DNA of 64,000 bases from Chloroflexota bacterium (lineage in GTDB: Bacteria; Chloroflexota; Anaerolineae; Aggregatilineales; Phototrophicaceae), in the NCBI GenBank assembly GCA_016223085.1, contig JACRPS010000016.1:20153-84152 (forward strand), written 5' to 3'. This document shows positions 52,375 through 60,341 of this stretch, piece after piece. Numbering within the stretch: the stretch's first letter is position 1; each line of letters starts with the position of its first letter. A model generated the notes under the pieces. That model was not told the origin of the DNA. It saw only the letters and a program-made list of their open reading frames with translations, and did no database searches. Both the position numbers and the translations under genes were made by a program.

Positions 52375-52406
52375 AAAGACGGTCTATGTTGTGACCGTCT
52401 TTTTTT
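52375..52406 (+). terminator. Intrinsic terminator after the dehydrogenase operon
   Basis: AAAGACGGTC, loop TATGTTGT and GACCGTCTTT form a 10-base-pair hairpin followed by T residues. It lies 80 bases after E2 and 16 bases before the lipoprotein gene. Confidence 0.85.
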
Positions 52407-52422
52407 GTCAGGATTAGACTTC

Positions 52423-53202
52423 ATGCGCTTGATTGTGTTTGCCCTGACACTGCTGATTGTGGTATCGGCCTGCGCGCCGGCTGCGCCGCAAACCACGCTC
52501 CAACTGCCGACGCTGGCCGTGCTGCCCAGCCTCACCCCGTCAGACATGCCGGTTGTTACGGCAACTGCCGCACAGCCAACCGATACCCCACCGCCGACCG
52601 ATACCGTGCCGCCGACGGACACACCGACGCTGACCATCACACCCAGCCCGACGCGGACGCCGCGCCCAACTGAAACCCCGCGCCCGACGATTGAACCGAC
52701 GCGCGCGGCTATCGGCACCGCTACTGAAGCCGTGCTGGAAGCGCCGCGTTTTGCCACTTTCACACCCGCGCCGGGCGGTCCACCGCCGGGAACGCCGGCG
52801 CAGTTGGCCGATGTGGTTATCAGCGAACGCCAGTTCCAGGAGGCGCTGGATGCACGGCTGGTGACAGTCGCTTCGATTGACCGCGCGGTGGTGGACTTTG
52901 TGCCCGGTGCGATCAATGTTGAACTGACGGCGCTCGGCGGTGAGGCGCTCACGACGGGTATTGTTGTCATTGCCGTTGAACTAACAGGTGAATTTGCCAC
53001 CATCAGCATCAGCGACATTCGGGTGAACGCACCGGAACCGCCGCCGGTGTACGTCGAAACCATATCCACCGACTTCTTCCCGGCAGTGCTGGAAACGCTG
53101 GACAGCATCCTGGAGCAGCGGCTTGGCCCGGACCAGAACTTACGCAGTATCGCCGTCACCGATTTGGCCATCGAGGTTACGCTGCTCGTGCCGCAGCGGT
53201 AA
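52423..53202 (+). CDS. Lipoprotein with Thr/Pro-rich spacer
   Basis: This 259-residue protein has a lipoprotein signal MRLIVFALTLLIVVSAC, with Cys after VVSA as the lipid site. A spacer of about 70 residues built of TDTPPPTDT-like units follows, and then a beta-rich domain of about 130 residues (LADVVISERQFQEALDARL to the end). Spacers of this kind are typical of Chloroflexota surface proteins. The C-terminal domain, with alternating hydrophobic strands, is not recognised. AGGA stands nine bases before the ATG. Confidence 0.8.
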   Translation: MRLIVFALTLLIVVSACAPAAPQTTLQLPTLAVLPSLTPSDMPVVTATAAQPTDTPPPTDTVPPTDTPTLTITPSPTRTPRPTETPRPTIEPTRAAIGTATEAVLEAPRFATFTPAPGGPPPGTPAQLADVVISERQFQEALDARLVTVASIDRAVVDFVPGAINVELTALGGEALTTGIVVIAVELTGEFATISISDIRVNAPEPPPVYVETISTDFFPAVLETLDSILEQRLGPDQNLRSIAVTDLAIEVTLLVPQR

Positions 53203-53216
53203 ACGTTGATGATCGT

Positions 53217-53244
53217 GTAGGGACACGATATATCGTGTCCCTAC
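53217..53244. repeat. Perfect palindromic repeat, GTAGGG family
   Basis: This 28-base palindrome is identical to the one at 6757-6784. It lies between the lipoprotein gene and the first FecR-like gene. Confidence 0.95.
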
Positions 53245-53269
53245 AGCACAATTTACGAGGGGAATACTT

Positions 53270-54202
53270 ATGCCACGCCTGCCCAAACCCCTGTTTGCCG
53301 CGTTCGTCCTATGCCTCGCGCCCGCGCTGGCGCAGGTTGCGGCCTGCCCGAATGTCGTTGAAGCCGCGCTGGCTGCCGCTGACCAGGCGTGCGCCGAAAC
53401 CGGGCGCAACCAGGCCTGTTACGGCAACCTGTCGCTGACCGCCGAAGCGCAGCCCAGTGTCGCCAACTTCGTCTTTAATCAGGTGGGCGATATTGTCAGT
53501 GTCGCCAGCCTGCAAACACTGCGGCTGGAGCCGATGAACGAAGGCAGCGGCATATGGGGCGTGGCGCTGATGCAGCTTCAGGCCAACCTGCCGGACACGC
53601 TGCCCGGCCAGAATGTCACGTTTCTGCTGTTTGGCGATGTGGAACTGACCGCTGCCGAACCGACCGACCCGAACGCTGCGCCCATGACCGCTTTCTACCT
53701 GCAAACAGGCGTAGGTGATGCTGCCTGCGAGGAAGCGCCGGAAAGCGGTCTGCTGGTGCAAACGCCAGAAGGCATGGGCGAGGTAACGTTTAACATCAAC
53801 GGCGTGGACGTGGACATGGGTTCGACCGTGTTCTTTCAGGCCAACGAAACCGACGGCATGACTGTCAGCACGCTGGAAGGCCACGCCTACGTGCGCGCCG
53901 AGGGCAGCGAACAGGTGATTGTGCCGGGGACGTGGGCGCGTATCCCGATGAAGCGGATTGTGCGCGGGGCGCGGCGGCTGCTGGCCGCCGGTGGCGCGCC
54001 GGAACTGCCGCAGGCTTACGAGGCGCGCGCCCGGATGCTGGAACGCCTGCCGCTGCGTCTGCTCAAACGGCGCATCCAGGTCGCGCCGCCGCTGACCCGC
54101 GCGCAAATGCGGCGGCTGCTGCAACGCCTCCACGCTGGCGAACTGTGCGGCCAGGAGCCACTGCCGCCCTGCCGCCCCAACCGCCGGCGTGGGCAGCGCT
54201 GA
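53270..54202 (+). CDS. Secreted FecR-like protein (first paralogue)
   Basis: This 310-residue protein has a signal peptide (MPRLPKPLFAAFVLCLAPALA) and a Cys-containing domain (CPNVVEAALAAADQACAETGRNQACYGN). A FecR-like beta domain follows, with GSTVFFQANETDGMTVSTLEGHAYVRAEG and a basic, Arg-rich tail (about 225-310). It is paralogous to the next gene over its first 130 residues and the FecR-like part. FecR domains in Bacteroidetes transmit signals, but here no sigma factor or transporter is adjacent, so the role is unknown. Confidence 0.7.
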   Translation: MPRLPKPLFAAFVLCLAPALAQVAACPNVVEAALAAADQACAETGRNQACYGNLSLTAEAQPSVANFVFNQVGDIVSVASLQTLRLEPMNEGSGIWGVALMQLQANLPDTLPGQNVTFLLFGDVELTAAEPTDPNAAPMTAFYLQTGVGDAACEEAPESGLLVQTPEGMGEVTFNINGVDVDMGSTVFFQANETDGMTVSTLEGHAYVRAEGSEQVIVPGTWARIPMKRIVRGARRLLAAGGAPELPQAYEARARMLERLPLRLLKRRIQVAPPLTRAQMRRLLQRLHAGELCGQEPLPPCRPNRRRGQR

Positions 54203-54318
54203 CATGACGGTTTGAATTTATGAATTCTGGTGCCACACGCCGCTGATCTAACATCCTTATAACGCGCTCCATCTATGCTGAACCGTATGCTGTACTGGTA
54301 AGCAGGTGGATGGGTTGT

Positions 54319-55830
54319 ATGCGTCCGGTAGTGTTGATTGCGGCGGTGGTGCTGCTGGGAGGCCTGGGGCTGGCCGCCGCGCGGGGTAATGACTGTCCTA
54401 CCTTTGTTGAATACGCCCTCGAACGGACCGATCAGGTCTGCACCCACACGGGCCGGAACGAAGCCTGTTACGGCCACGTGCGGCTGGACGCCGAACCGCA
54501 GGCCAACGTCAGCGATTTCCGCTTCTCCCACATTGGCGACATCGCGCCGGTGAGCGCCATCCGGTCGCTGCGGCTCAGCGCCTTCGACCCCAACAACAGC
54601 CTGTGGGGTATCGCGCTGATGCGGTTGCAGGCCAACGTGCCGAACACCATCCCCGGGCAGAACGTGACGTTTTTGCTGTTTGGTGATGTCGCCGTGACCA
54701 ATCTGGTCAGTGACGCGCCCGTGCTGGTTGACGTGTCCGCCGCCGCCGATGTTCCGGTAATGAGTTATCCCGCCGTGACCGCGCCGGCGCTGGGAATGCT
54801 TAAACGCTTTGCCGTCGTCGTGGCCGATGGCCGGCTGGCCGACAGTTCCTGGCTGCGGGTACAGATGCCGCTGGGCGTGCAGAGCGTCGGCTGGATACGC
54901 AACAGCAGCCTGAGCGCGGCGGGCAGCATCCACGATCTGGAGGTACTTGACCCCGCCGATGCCAGACCGCGCTACCGTCCGATGCAGGCGTTTTACCTGA
55001 CCACCGGCAACGCGCCGGCGGCCTGCAACCAGGTGCCTGCCAACGGGGTGCTGATTCAATCGCCAAAGGCCATTGGCAAGGTCATGCTTTCGATCAACAA
55101 CGTCGAAGTGCGAATTGGCTCGACAGTGCTGTTCCAGGCGCAGCCCGGCGGCAATATGACCATCACCACGCTGGAAGGCTCGGCCATCGTCAAGGCGGAA
55201 GGCGTGACGCGTGAGGCGGTCGCCGGCACGCGCGTGACCGTGCCAATGGACGAAAACATGCAGCCTGCCGCTGCGCCGTCGAAACCCGAAGCCTATCCCG
55301 CCGCTGAAGTGGCGCCGCTGGCCGCGCCGGTCAGCCACCTGGACACGCCGGTAGATATTCACCCGCCGCTGTCGCCCGAGGAAGTGGCAGCGCTGCCGGA
55401 CCAGCCAACCGATACACCCGCTGTTATTGAACCAATCCCAACCGACGACCCTACGCCGACGGGCCTGCCGCTGCTTCCCAGCGATACGCCGGTAATCCTG
55501 CCGACGGCTCTCCCGCCGACGCTGCTACCAACTCATCCGCCACCGCCGGAAACTCGCCCAACCGATGTACCGGTTATCGTGCCGCCGCCGAGTCTGCCTA
55601 CCGATGTGCCGGTGAATAATCCGCCCGCGCCTACGGTCGCGCCGACCAGCGTCCCGCCACCTGCCGACCAGCCCTCAGGCGGTAACGAGGACAGGGGTAA
55701 GGGCAACAACGGCAACAATGGGCATGACAACGGTAACAACAGGGACAAAGATAAAGACAAGGATAAGGGCAACAACGGCAACGATGACCATAACGGTAAA
55801 GGTAAAGGCCGCGACAAGGACGATGATTGA
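54319..55830 (+). CDS. Secreted FecR-like protein with SH3-like insert and charged tail (second paralogue)
   Basis: The 503-residue protein has a signal peptide (MRPVVLIAAVVLLGGLGLAAA), the same Cys domain as the previous gene (CPTFVEYALERTDQVCTHTGRNEACYGH), an inserted SH3b-like stretch (DVSAAADVPVMSYPAVTAPALG to GWIRNSSLSA) and the FecR-like domain. A Pro/Thr spacer and a final region of Gly/Asn/Lys/Asp repeats (NGNNGHDNGNNRDKDKDKDK) complete it. The tail is low-complexity and very polar. The ATG at 54319 is chosen; one nine bases upstream is also possible. Function unknown, presumably extracellular. Confidence 0.75.
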   Translation: MRPVVLIAAVVLLGGLGLAAARGNDCPTFVEYALERTDQVCTHTGRNEACYGHVRLDAEPQANVSDFRFSHIGDIAPVSAIRSLRLSAFDPNNSLWGIALMRLQANVPNTIPGQNVTFLLFGDVAVTNLVSDAPVLVDVSAAADVPVMSYPAVTAPALGMLKRFAVVVADGRLADSSWLRVQMPLGVQSVGWIRNSSLSAAGSIHDLEVLDPADARPRYRPMQAFYLTTGNAPAACNQVPANGVLIQSPKAIGKVMLSINNVEVRIGSTVLFQAQPGGNMTITTLEGSAIVKAEGVTREAVAGTRVTVPMDENMQPAAAPSKPEAYPAAEVAPLAAPVSHLDTPVDIHPPLSPEEVAALPDQPTDTPAVIEPIPTDDPTPTGLPLLPSDTPVILPTALPPTLLPTHPPPPETRPTDVPVIVPPPSLPTDVPVNNPPAPTVAPTSVPPPADQPSGGNEDRGKGNNGNNGHDNGNNRDKDKDKDKGNNGNDDHNGKGKGRDKDDD

Positions 55831-55853
55831 ATGGCTGGCAGCCGGCAACCCTC

Positions 55854-56603
55854 CTAGATCGTAATATCCCACGCCGCCAGATCAGCCAGGAAGCGGTGCG
55901 CTGTCAGGTCGAGGTGCAGCGGCGTCAGGCTGGCATAGCCGTTATGCACCGCCCATAAATCCGTGCCTTCTTCCTCGAACTTCCCGCCCGGCTCCGGCCC
56001 GACAATGCGCACCACGTCGCCCCGGCGTTCCAGTTCGTCAGTGTAAATCCGCACGCCCTGGCGTGTCAGACGAATCCCTTTCACCTTCCCCTGTGGCAAA
56101 TTCAGATTCAGAATGGTGAAGGGGGGCAGCCCTTTTTCCAGCACGCGCCGCACCACGTGGACGGCCACCTGCGCCGCGATTTCGTAGTTCGACGGTTCGT
56201 TGGCGTCACGGGCAGCCAGCGACACGGCCACCGCCGGCACACCCTGAATCGTCGCTTCCAGCGCCGCCGTCACCGTGCCGCTGTAGGTGATGTCCTGCCC
56301 CATATTGCCGCCACGATTGATGCCGGAGACGACGATGTGCGGCGGCCATTTGACCAGCCCCAGCGCCGCCAGCGCGATGCAGTCCGCCGGGGAGCTGTCA
56401 ATCATGATCGCTTCCGTGCCGTCCGGCCAGACCGATTTTCCGACCAGAATATCCTGGAACAGCGTCTTTTTGTGGCCGGTGGCGCTCTGGTTTTTGGACG
56501 GCGCAATCACCTGCACTGTGCCGATCTGGCGCAGCGCCCGCGCCAGTGCGAAAATGCCGGGCGCGTTCACGCCGTCATCATTGGTTACGAGGATGTACGT
56601 CAC
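55854..56603 (-). CDS. surE: SurE-family 5'/3'-nucleotidase
   Basis: The 249-residue protein starts MTYILVTNDDG with the metal motif NDDG, then VSGINRGGNMGQDITYSGTVTAALEA. These match SurE, a metal-dependent nucleotidase that hydrolyses nucleoside monophosphates and is linked to stationary-phase survival. The C-terminal strand region TPLHLDLTAHRFL is also family-like. It is convergent with the FecR-like gene and stands alone. Confidence 0.92.
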   Translation of the reverse strand: MTYILVTNDDGVNAPGIFALARALRQIGTVQVIAPSKNQSATGHKKTLFQDILVGKSVWPDGTEAIMIDSSPADCIALAALGLVKWPPHIVVSGINRGGNMGQDITYSGTVTAALEATIQGVPAVAVSLAARDANEPSNYEIAAQVAVHVVRRVLEKGLPPFTILNLNLPQGKVKGIRLTRQGVRIYTDELERRGDVVRIVGPEPGGKFEEEGTDLWAVHNGYASLTPLHLDLTAHRFLADLAAWDITI

Positions 56604-56851
56604 AATTCAACCGACCTTTGTTGGTGTTAGCTTAAATGGCCCATAAACAAACCGGCGGATAATCGTCGGGTGGAAACCGGCTCAGCAGTGGCTAAACATT
56701 GGGGCCTTAGCTCTGTGCAATCTGACTGATGTATTGTAAGCTGAAAGCTGAGTATAACCAAGCGATGCTGCAAACGTCGAATTGGAAATGGCCGGAGCGA
56801 GGCGAACGCTCGCTCCTCTAAAGCAGCCAATCGAATGAGCGAGAGGAACGT

Positions 56852-57856
56852 ATGTCCGACGACTCATTTAAGATGAATTACGCGGAAGGCATCAACGTCT
56901 TCCAGGGGGCGCGGCGGAAAGCCTTCTGGCAGGAGGTGATGGGTTTGCTGCGTGGCAAACCCGCCGAACTGCTGAGTTTTGATGACATTAAAACGCGGCT
57001 GCGGCTGCGGGAGGAAAGCTACAAGGGTTTGCAGGATGTGCCGCTGGAACGCATCGTCGGCAGCGTCGGGCGCTACCGCGATTTCACCAGCACCTTTCTG
57101 CCAAAGGGCAGCACCTCTCAGGATCGCTGGAGCCGGGTATATGCCCAGGTGCATTCGCTGGAAGGCGTGCCGCCGGTTGAACTGTATAAGGTGGACGACG
57201 TGTATTTCGTGCGCGATGGCAATCACCGCGTGTCGGTTGCGCGGCAGCTTGGCGCCAAAACCATCCAGGCGCACGTGACCGAACTGCCATCGCCGGTTGA
57301 TCTTGAACCGGGCATGACGCAGAAAGACCTGGACGCGGCGGCGGCCTACGCGGCCTTTCTGGAAGAAACCGGCCTCAAGCGCACGCGCCCGCATCACCAG
57401 TCCATGCAGTTGTCCGAGCCGTCGCGCTATAATGACCTGCTCGGCCACATCTACCTGCATCAGAACATCATGGAGCACACGCGCGGCGAGGGCGTGACGT
57501 TCGAGGAGGCCGCCGCCGACTGGTACGACAATGTGTATCGTCCGGCGCTGACCCTGATTCGCAAGTACGACGTGCTGGAACAGGCGTCCGGGCGCACCGA
57601 GGCCGACCTGTATCTGTGGATGGTAGACCACCTGCGCGAGGTGCGCGACGAATATGGCGACGAAGCGCAGACGCGCTCGTTCAGCGACGCGCTGCAGGAT
57701 TTCCTCAAGAAACACAAACTGGACGTGCCGCCCGAACTGCGCGAGGAAGACGACGACTCGGTGATGCTGACCCGCACGCAGGTGATGCGCGCAGTTGCGC
57801 TGGCGCGCGCGCGGGAAGAAGCGCAGGCGCAGCAAAAGACGGAAGAAAAAACGTAG
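56852..57856 (+). CDS. DUF4032-type protein with ParB-like fold
   Basis: This 334-residue protein fits DUF4032: it starts with FQGARRKAFWQEVMGLLRGKPAELLSF, then VPLERIVGSVGRYRDFTSTFLP, YKVDDVYFVRDGNHRVSVARQLGAK (ParB-like active loop, DGNHR) and a helical C-terminus with LYLWMVDHLREVRD. The ParB-like loop suggests nucleotide or DNA binding but no function is established. GAGAGGAAC precedes the ATG. It is followed by an intrinsic terminator. Confidence 0.8.
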   Translation: MSDDSFKMNYAEGINVFQGARRKAFWQEVMGLLRGKPAELLSFDDIKTRLRLREESYKGLQDVPLERIVGSVGRYRDFTSTFLPKGSTSQDRWSRVYAQVHSLEGVPPVELYKVDDVYFVRDGNHRVSVARQLGAKTIQAHVTELPSPVDLEPGMTQKDLDAAAAYAAFLEETGLKRTRPHHQSMQLSEPSRYNDLLGHIYLHQNIMEHTRGEGVTFEEAAADWYDNVYRPALTLIRKYDVLEQASGRTEADLYLWMVDHLREVRDEYGDEAQTRSFSDALQDFLKKHKLDVPPELREEDDDSVMLTRTQVMRAVALARAREEAQAQQKTEEKT

Positions 57857-57886
57857 GCCTGACCGGGTAAAAGCAGAATCTCCAGG

Positions 57887-57916
57887 CAGGGGCGACGTGT
57901 GTCGCCCCTGTTTTTT
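57887..57916 (+). terminator. Intrinsic terminator after the DUF4032 gene
   Basis: CAGGGGCGAC and GTCGCCCCTG form a palindrome around GTGT, followed by TTTTTT. The stem is of the GTAGGG type, so the repeat here doubles as a terminator. Confidence 0.85.
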
Positions 57917-57957
57917 CTGCCGGCCATACCTGCTGTTGCTGTACGGTTTTTCTCAAC

Positions 57958-57986
57958 TTGACATTATACAGACTGGTCTATATACT
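57958..57986 (+). promoter_or_regulatory. Promoter with overlapping operator-like palindrome
   Basis: TTGACA (57958-57963) and TATACT (57981-57986) are 17 bases apart, a near-ideal promoter. A palindrome TATACAGACTGGTCTATATA (57965-57984) covers the spacer and -10 region, a typical place for a TetR- or MarR-type repressor site. The gene for such a repressor is not in the window. Confidence 0.8.
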
Positions 57987-58015
57987 GGAATCTAGTCGAG
58001 TAAATGAGGCCAATC

Positions 58016-58867
58016 ATGACAACGATTCTCGTTACCGGACCGACCGGCAATGTCGGGCGCGAAGTGGTGAAGGCGCTGCCGCCAACCGTAACCGTGCGGG
58101 CGGCGGATATCAACCCGGACGCGGCGCGTAAGCTGCTGGGCGACCACGTGGAATGTGTTCCGTTTGATTTCACGCGGCCAGAAACGTTCGCGCCGGCGCT
58201 GGCCGGCGTGACCAGGCTGTTCCTGCTGCGCCCGCCGAACATCTCCAACGTCAGGAAATACATCACGCCGGCGATTGAAGCTGCTAAACAGGCAGGTGTG
58301 CAGCACATCGTATTCCTGTCCATTCAAGGCGTTGAGCAAAACCGCATCGTACCGCATTACCGCATCGAGCAGGCGATTCTGGCGGCAGGCATCCCGTACA
58401 CCTTCCTGCGTGCCAGCTTCTTCATGCAGAACCTGAATACCACCCACCGCGAGGAAATCCGCCTGCGGCGCGAGATTTCCGTGCCGGTCGGCCATGCGCG
58501 CACCAGCTTCATTGATGTGCGCGACATCGGCGCGGTGGCAGCCAGGGTGCTAACCGAACCCGGCCACGAGAACCGCTGTTACACGCTGACCGGCAGCGAG
58601 GCGCTGGATTACTACCAGGTCACGGCGATCTTCAGTGAGGTACTGGGGCAGCCGGTGCGCTATGCCAACCCGTCCCTGCTCCATTTCTTCCGCCAGCAGC
58701 GGGCGCTGGGGCGGCCTGCAGGTTTTACGCTGGTGATGACCGGCCTGTATGCCATCACCCGCTTCGGCAACGCGGCGGAAGTCACGCCAGAAACGGCGCA
58801 CCTGTTACAGCGTCCGCCGATCAGCTTCCGCCAGTACGTGGAAGACTACCGCAGCAGTTGGGCGTGA
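58016..58867 (+). CDS. NmrA-like NAD(P)-binding oxidoreductase
   Basis: This 283-residue protein has the Rossmann motif MTTILVTGPTGNVGREVVKAL, the VEFDFTRPETF-type strand (VPFDFTRPETF) and FLRASFFMQNL, as in NmrA/HSCARG-like atypical SDRs that bind NAD(P) and reduce quinones or act as redox sensors. GAGGCC stands before the ATG at 58016. Its promoter overlaps a 20-base palindrome, so expression is probably repressed until an inducer is present. Confidence 0.88.
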   Translation: MTTILVTGPTGNVGREVVKALPPTVTVRAADINPDAARKLLGDHVECVPFDFTRPETFAPALAGVTRLFLLRPPNISNVRKYITPAIEAAKQAGVQHIVFLSIQGVEQNRIVPHYRIEQAILAAGIPYTFLRASFFMQNLNTTHREEIRLRREISVPVGHARTSFIDVRDIGAVAARVLTEPGHENRCYTLTGSEALDYYQVTAIFSEVLGQPVRYANPSLLHFFRQQRALGRPAGFTLVMTGLYAITRFGNAAEVTPETAHLLQRPPISFRQYVEDYRSSWA

Positions 58868-58988
58868 ACCCAGCTACCTATTGCGTGTCCCCTCCTGTCA
58901 TCACCCATTGAGCCGGCGGTTCGTTGTTCGCCAGGTCGGACATTTTCCTCCAGTGGTTAAACAAAACGGATACCTCTGATTTTTCGCA

Positions 58989-59011
58989 GGGGTGAACCGC
59001 CGGTTCACCCC
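58989..59011. repeat. Palindromic repeat related to GTAGGG family
   Basis: GGGGTGAACC, GCC and GGTTCACCCC form a palindrome within the gap 58868-59355. That gap also holds the transposase-like fragment described separately and the GntR promoter. Confidence 0.9.
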
Positions 59012-59026
59012 AACACGCACAAAGGC

Positions 59027-59251
59027 GTGACCCCGGATGGTGGCATATCAGTCGTTGAAGGCTGGCGCGAGGTGAAGGCTAAAGCCGTTATCACTGGGAA
59101 AACGCGCTTGGAACACAATTCGCAGACGCAGCAGCAGGCCGCCAGTGCTGACCGGATGCTGATGATCCGTGCCCTTATGTTCGGCCATGATTTTGATGCC
59201 CTCTGGGATGCCCTTAACTGCACTGGCTTGAATGAAATGCACCCCCGTTAA
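59027..59251 (+). pseudogene. Possible transposase fragment
   Basis: A 74-codon frame from a GTG reads VTPDGGISVVEGWREVKAKAV and then TGKTRLEHNSQ. The opening resembles the catalytic start of some DDE transposases (xxDGxxxxxxxxWxEVK, ISKra4-like), but no complete domain, start or terminal repeats are present. It directly follows a palindromic repeat. A reading frame on the other strand over the same bases has no support. Confidence 0.35.
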
Positions 59252-59257
59252 CATTGG

Positions 59258-59307
59258 TTGACGTTTTTGGACAAGTGGGATACAGTAGTTGTATATGGAT
59301 GTCCATA
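59258..59307 (+). promoter_or_regulatory. Promoter and likely GntR operator upstream of the GntR gene
   Basis: TTGACG (59258-59263) and TACAGT (59281-59286) are 17 bases apart. Directly downstream, TATGGATGTCCATA (59294-59307) is a perfect 14-base palindrome at the expected transcription start, a common place for an autoregulatory GntR operator. Confidence 0.7.
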
Positions 59308-59355
59308 GACGTTCAATCAATTACTACTGCTTCTTGACAGCATTTTGGAGCTTTT

Positions 59356-60168
59356 ATGCCGCCCGATTTACAGCGCGCCGGCCCGCAGCCGATCTACAAA
59401 CAGATTGTGGACTGGATGCGCCAGCAGATCACCAGCGGCGACTGGCCGGAACACTACAAGCTGCCGTCGGAAATAGACCTCGCTGCCGAATTACAGGTCA
59501 GCCGGGGTACGCTGCGCAAGGCCATCCTCGAACTCACGGCGGATGGCCTGCTGCTGCAAATTCATGGCCGGGGCACGTTTGTGTCGTCCGAACGGCTGGA
59601 ACAACCCCTGGCGGAGCGCCTGCTCACCTTCTCCGATGATCTGATTCAGCGCAATATCCCGTTTGAAACCCGTGTGATCGAACAAACCGTAATTGTCCCG
59701 CCGCCGAGGGTTGCGTCGCTGCTGGCGCTGCCGCCGGGCGCGCGGGCGCTGTGCCTCAAGCGCCTGCGCATCGTGGCCGGCACGACTTACGTTCTGCTGC
59801 ATAACTACGTTGCTTATGATCGCTGTCCCGGTATCGAAACGGTAGACTTCGCCCAGGCGCGGCTGTTTGAAACGCTGGAAAAACGTTACCGGCTGGAACT
59901 CGACTGGGGCAGCCGCTACTTTGAAGCGCAGTCCGCCAATAATGAACTGGCGGCGCTGCTGCACATCCAGCCATGCGACCCGGTGATGTACATGCAGCAG
60001 ATCGCCTATCTGCGGGAAGGCGCGCCGATTGAAATGTCGGATATGTGGGTGGGTGGAAGTTACTTCCGCCTGTCCGTGACCGTGAAGCGCAGTAAATCGG
60101 GCGGGTTAACCGGCGACATTTATGATTATGTGTCCCCACGCGGGTGGGAGACTTCCAGACAAGGGTAA
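59356..60168 (+). CDS. GntR-family regulator (HutC type, UTRA domain)
   Basis: The 270-residue regulator has a winged-helix DNA-binding domain (about 10-78: PIYKQIVDWMRQQITSGDW, KLPSEIDLAAELQVSRGTLRKAI) and a C-terminal UTRA ligand domain (about 95-235), as in HutC and sugar-responsive GntR proteins. The start codon ATG is at 59356. A palindrome at its own promoter suggests autoregulation. A ferritin-like gene and a ribose-type ABC transporter follow on the same strand, so a sugar or a related metabolite is a plausible ligand. Confidence 0.9.
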   Translation: MPPDLQRAGPQPIYKQIVDWMRQQITSGDWPEHYKLPSEIDLAAELQVSRGTLRKAILELTADGLLLQIHGRGTFVSSERLEQPLAERLLTFSDDLIQRNIPFETRVIEQTVIVPPPRVASLLALPPGARALCLKRLRIVAGTTYVLLHNYVAYDRCPGIETVDFAQARLFETLEKRYRLELDWGSRYFEAQSANNELAALLHIQPCDPVMYMQQIAYLREGAPIEMSDMWVGGSYFRLSVTVKRSKSGGLTGDIYDYVSPRGWETSRQG

Positions 60169-60171
60169 CAC

Positions 60172-60199
60172 GTAGGGACACGGCATGCCGTGTCCCTAC
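60172..60199. repeat. Perfect palindromic repeat, GTAGGG family
   Basis: GTAGGGACACGGCA and TGCCGTGTCCCTAC form a perfect 28-base palindrome three bases after the GntR stop codon. Confidence 0.95.
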
Positions 60200-60254
60200 A
60201 GGACGAGGAGTGTCTAAAAGAGAAATGTTCTCTTATGAAGATGAGTCATCCCAA

Positions 60255-60274
60255 CAATGGGCTTAAGCCCATTG
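60255..60274. repeat. Second palindrome type
   Basis: CAATGGGCTTAAGCCCATTG is a perfect 20-base palindrome in the gap 60200-60341. It is not of the GTAGGG type. Confidence 0.9.
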
Positions 60275-60341
60275 CCCGCAAATACAAGGTTAGACAGGCT
60301 ACAGGACGTTCTTCAGTGGTGTACAGAGGTATGAGATAACA

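Noticed and set aside
59048..59320. 90-codon minus-strand frame upstream of the GntR gene
   Set aside because: It runs antisense over a promoter and operator and has no ribosome-binding site.
60255..60274. Second palindrome as part of the GTAGGG family
   Set aside because: Its sequence and length differ (CAATGGGCTTAAG...); it is probably a different repeat.
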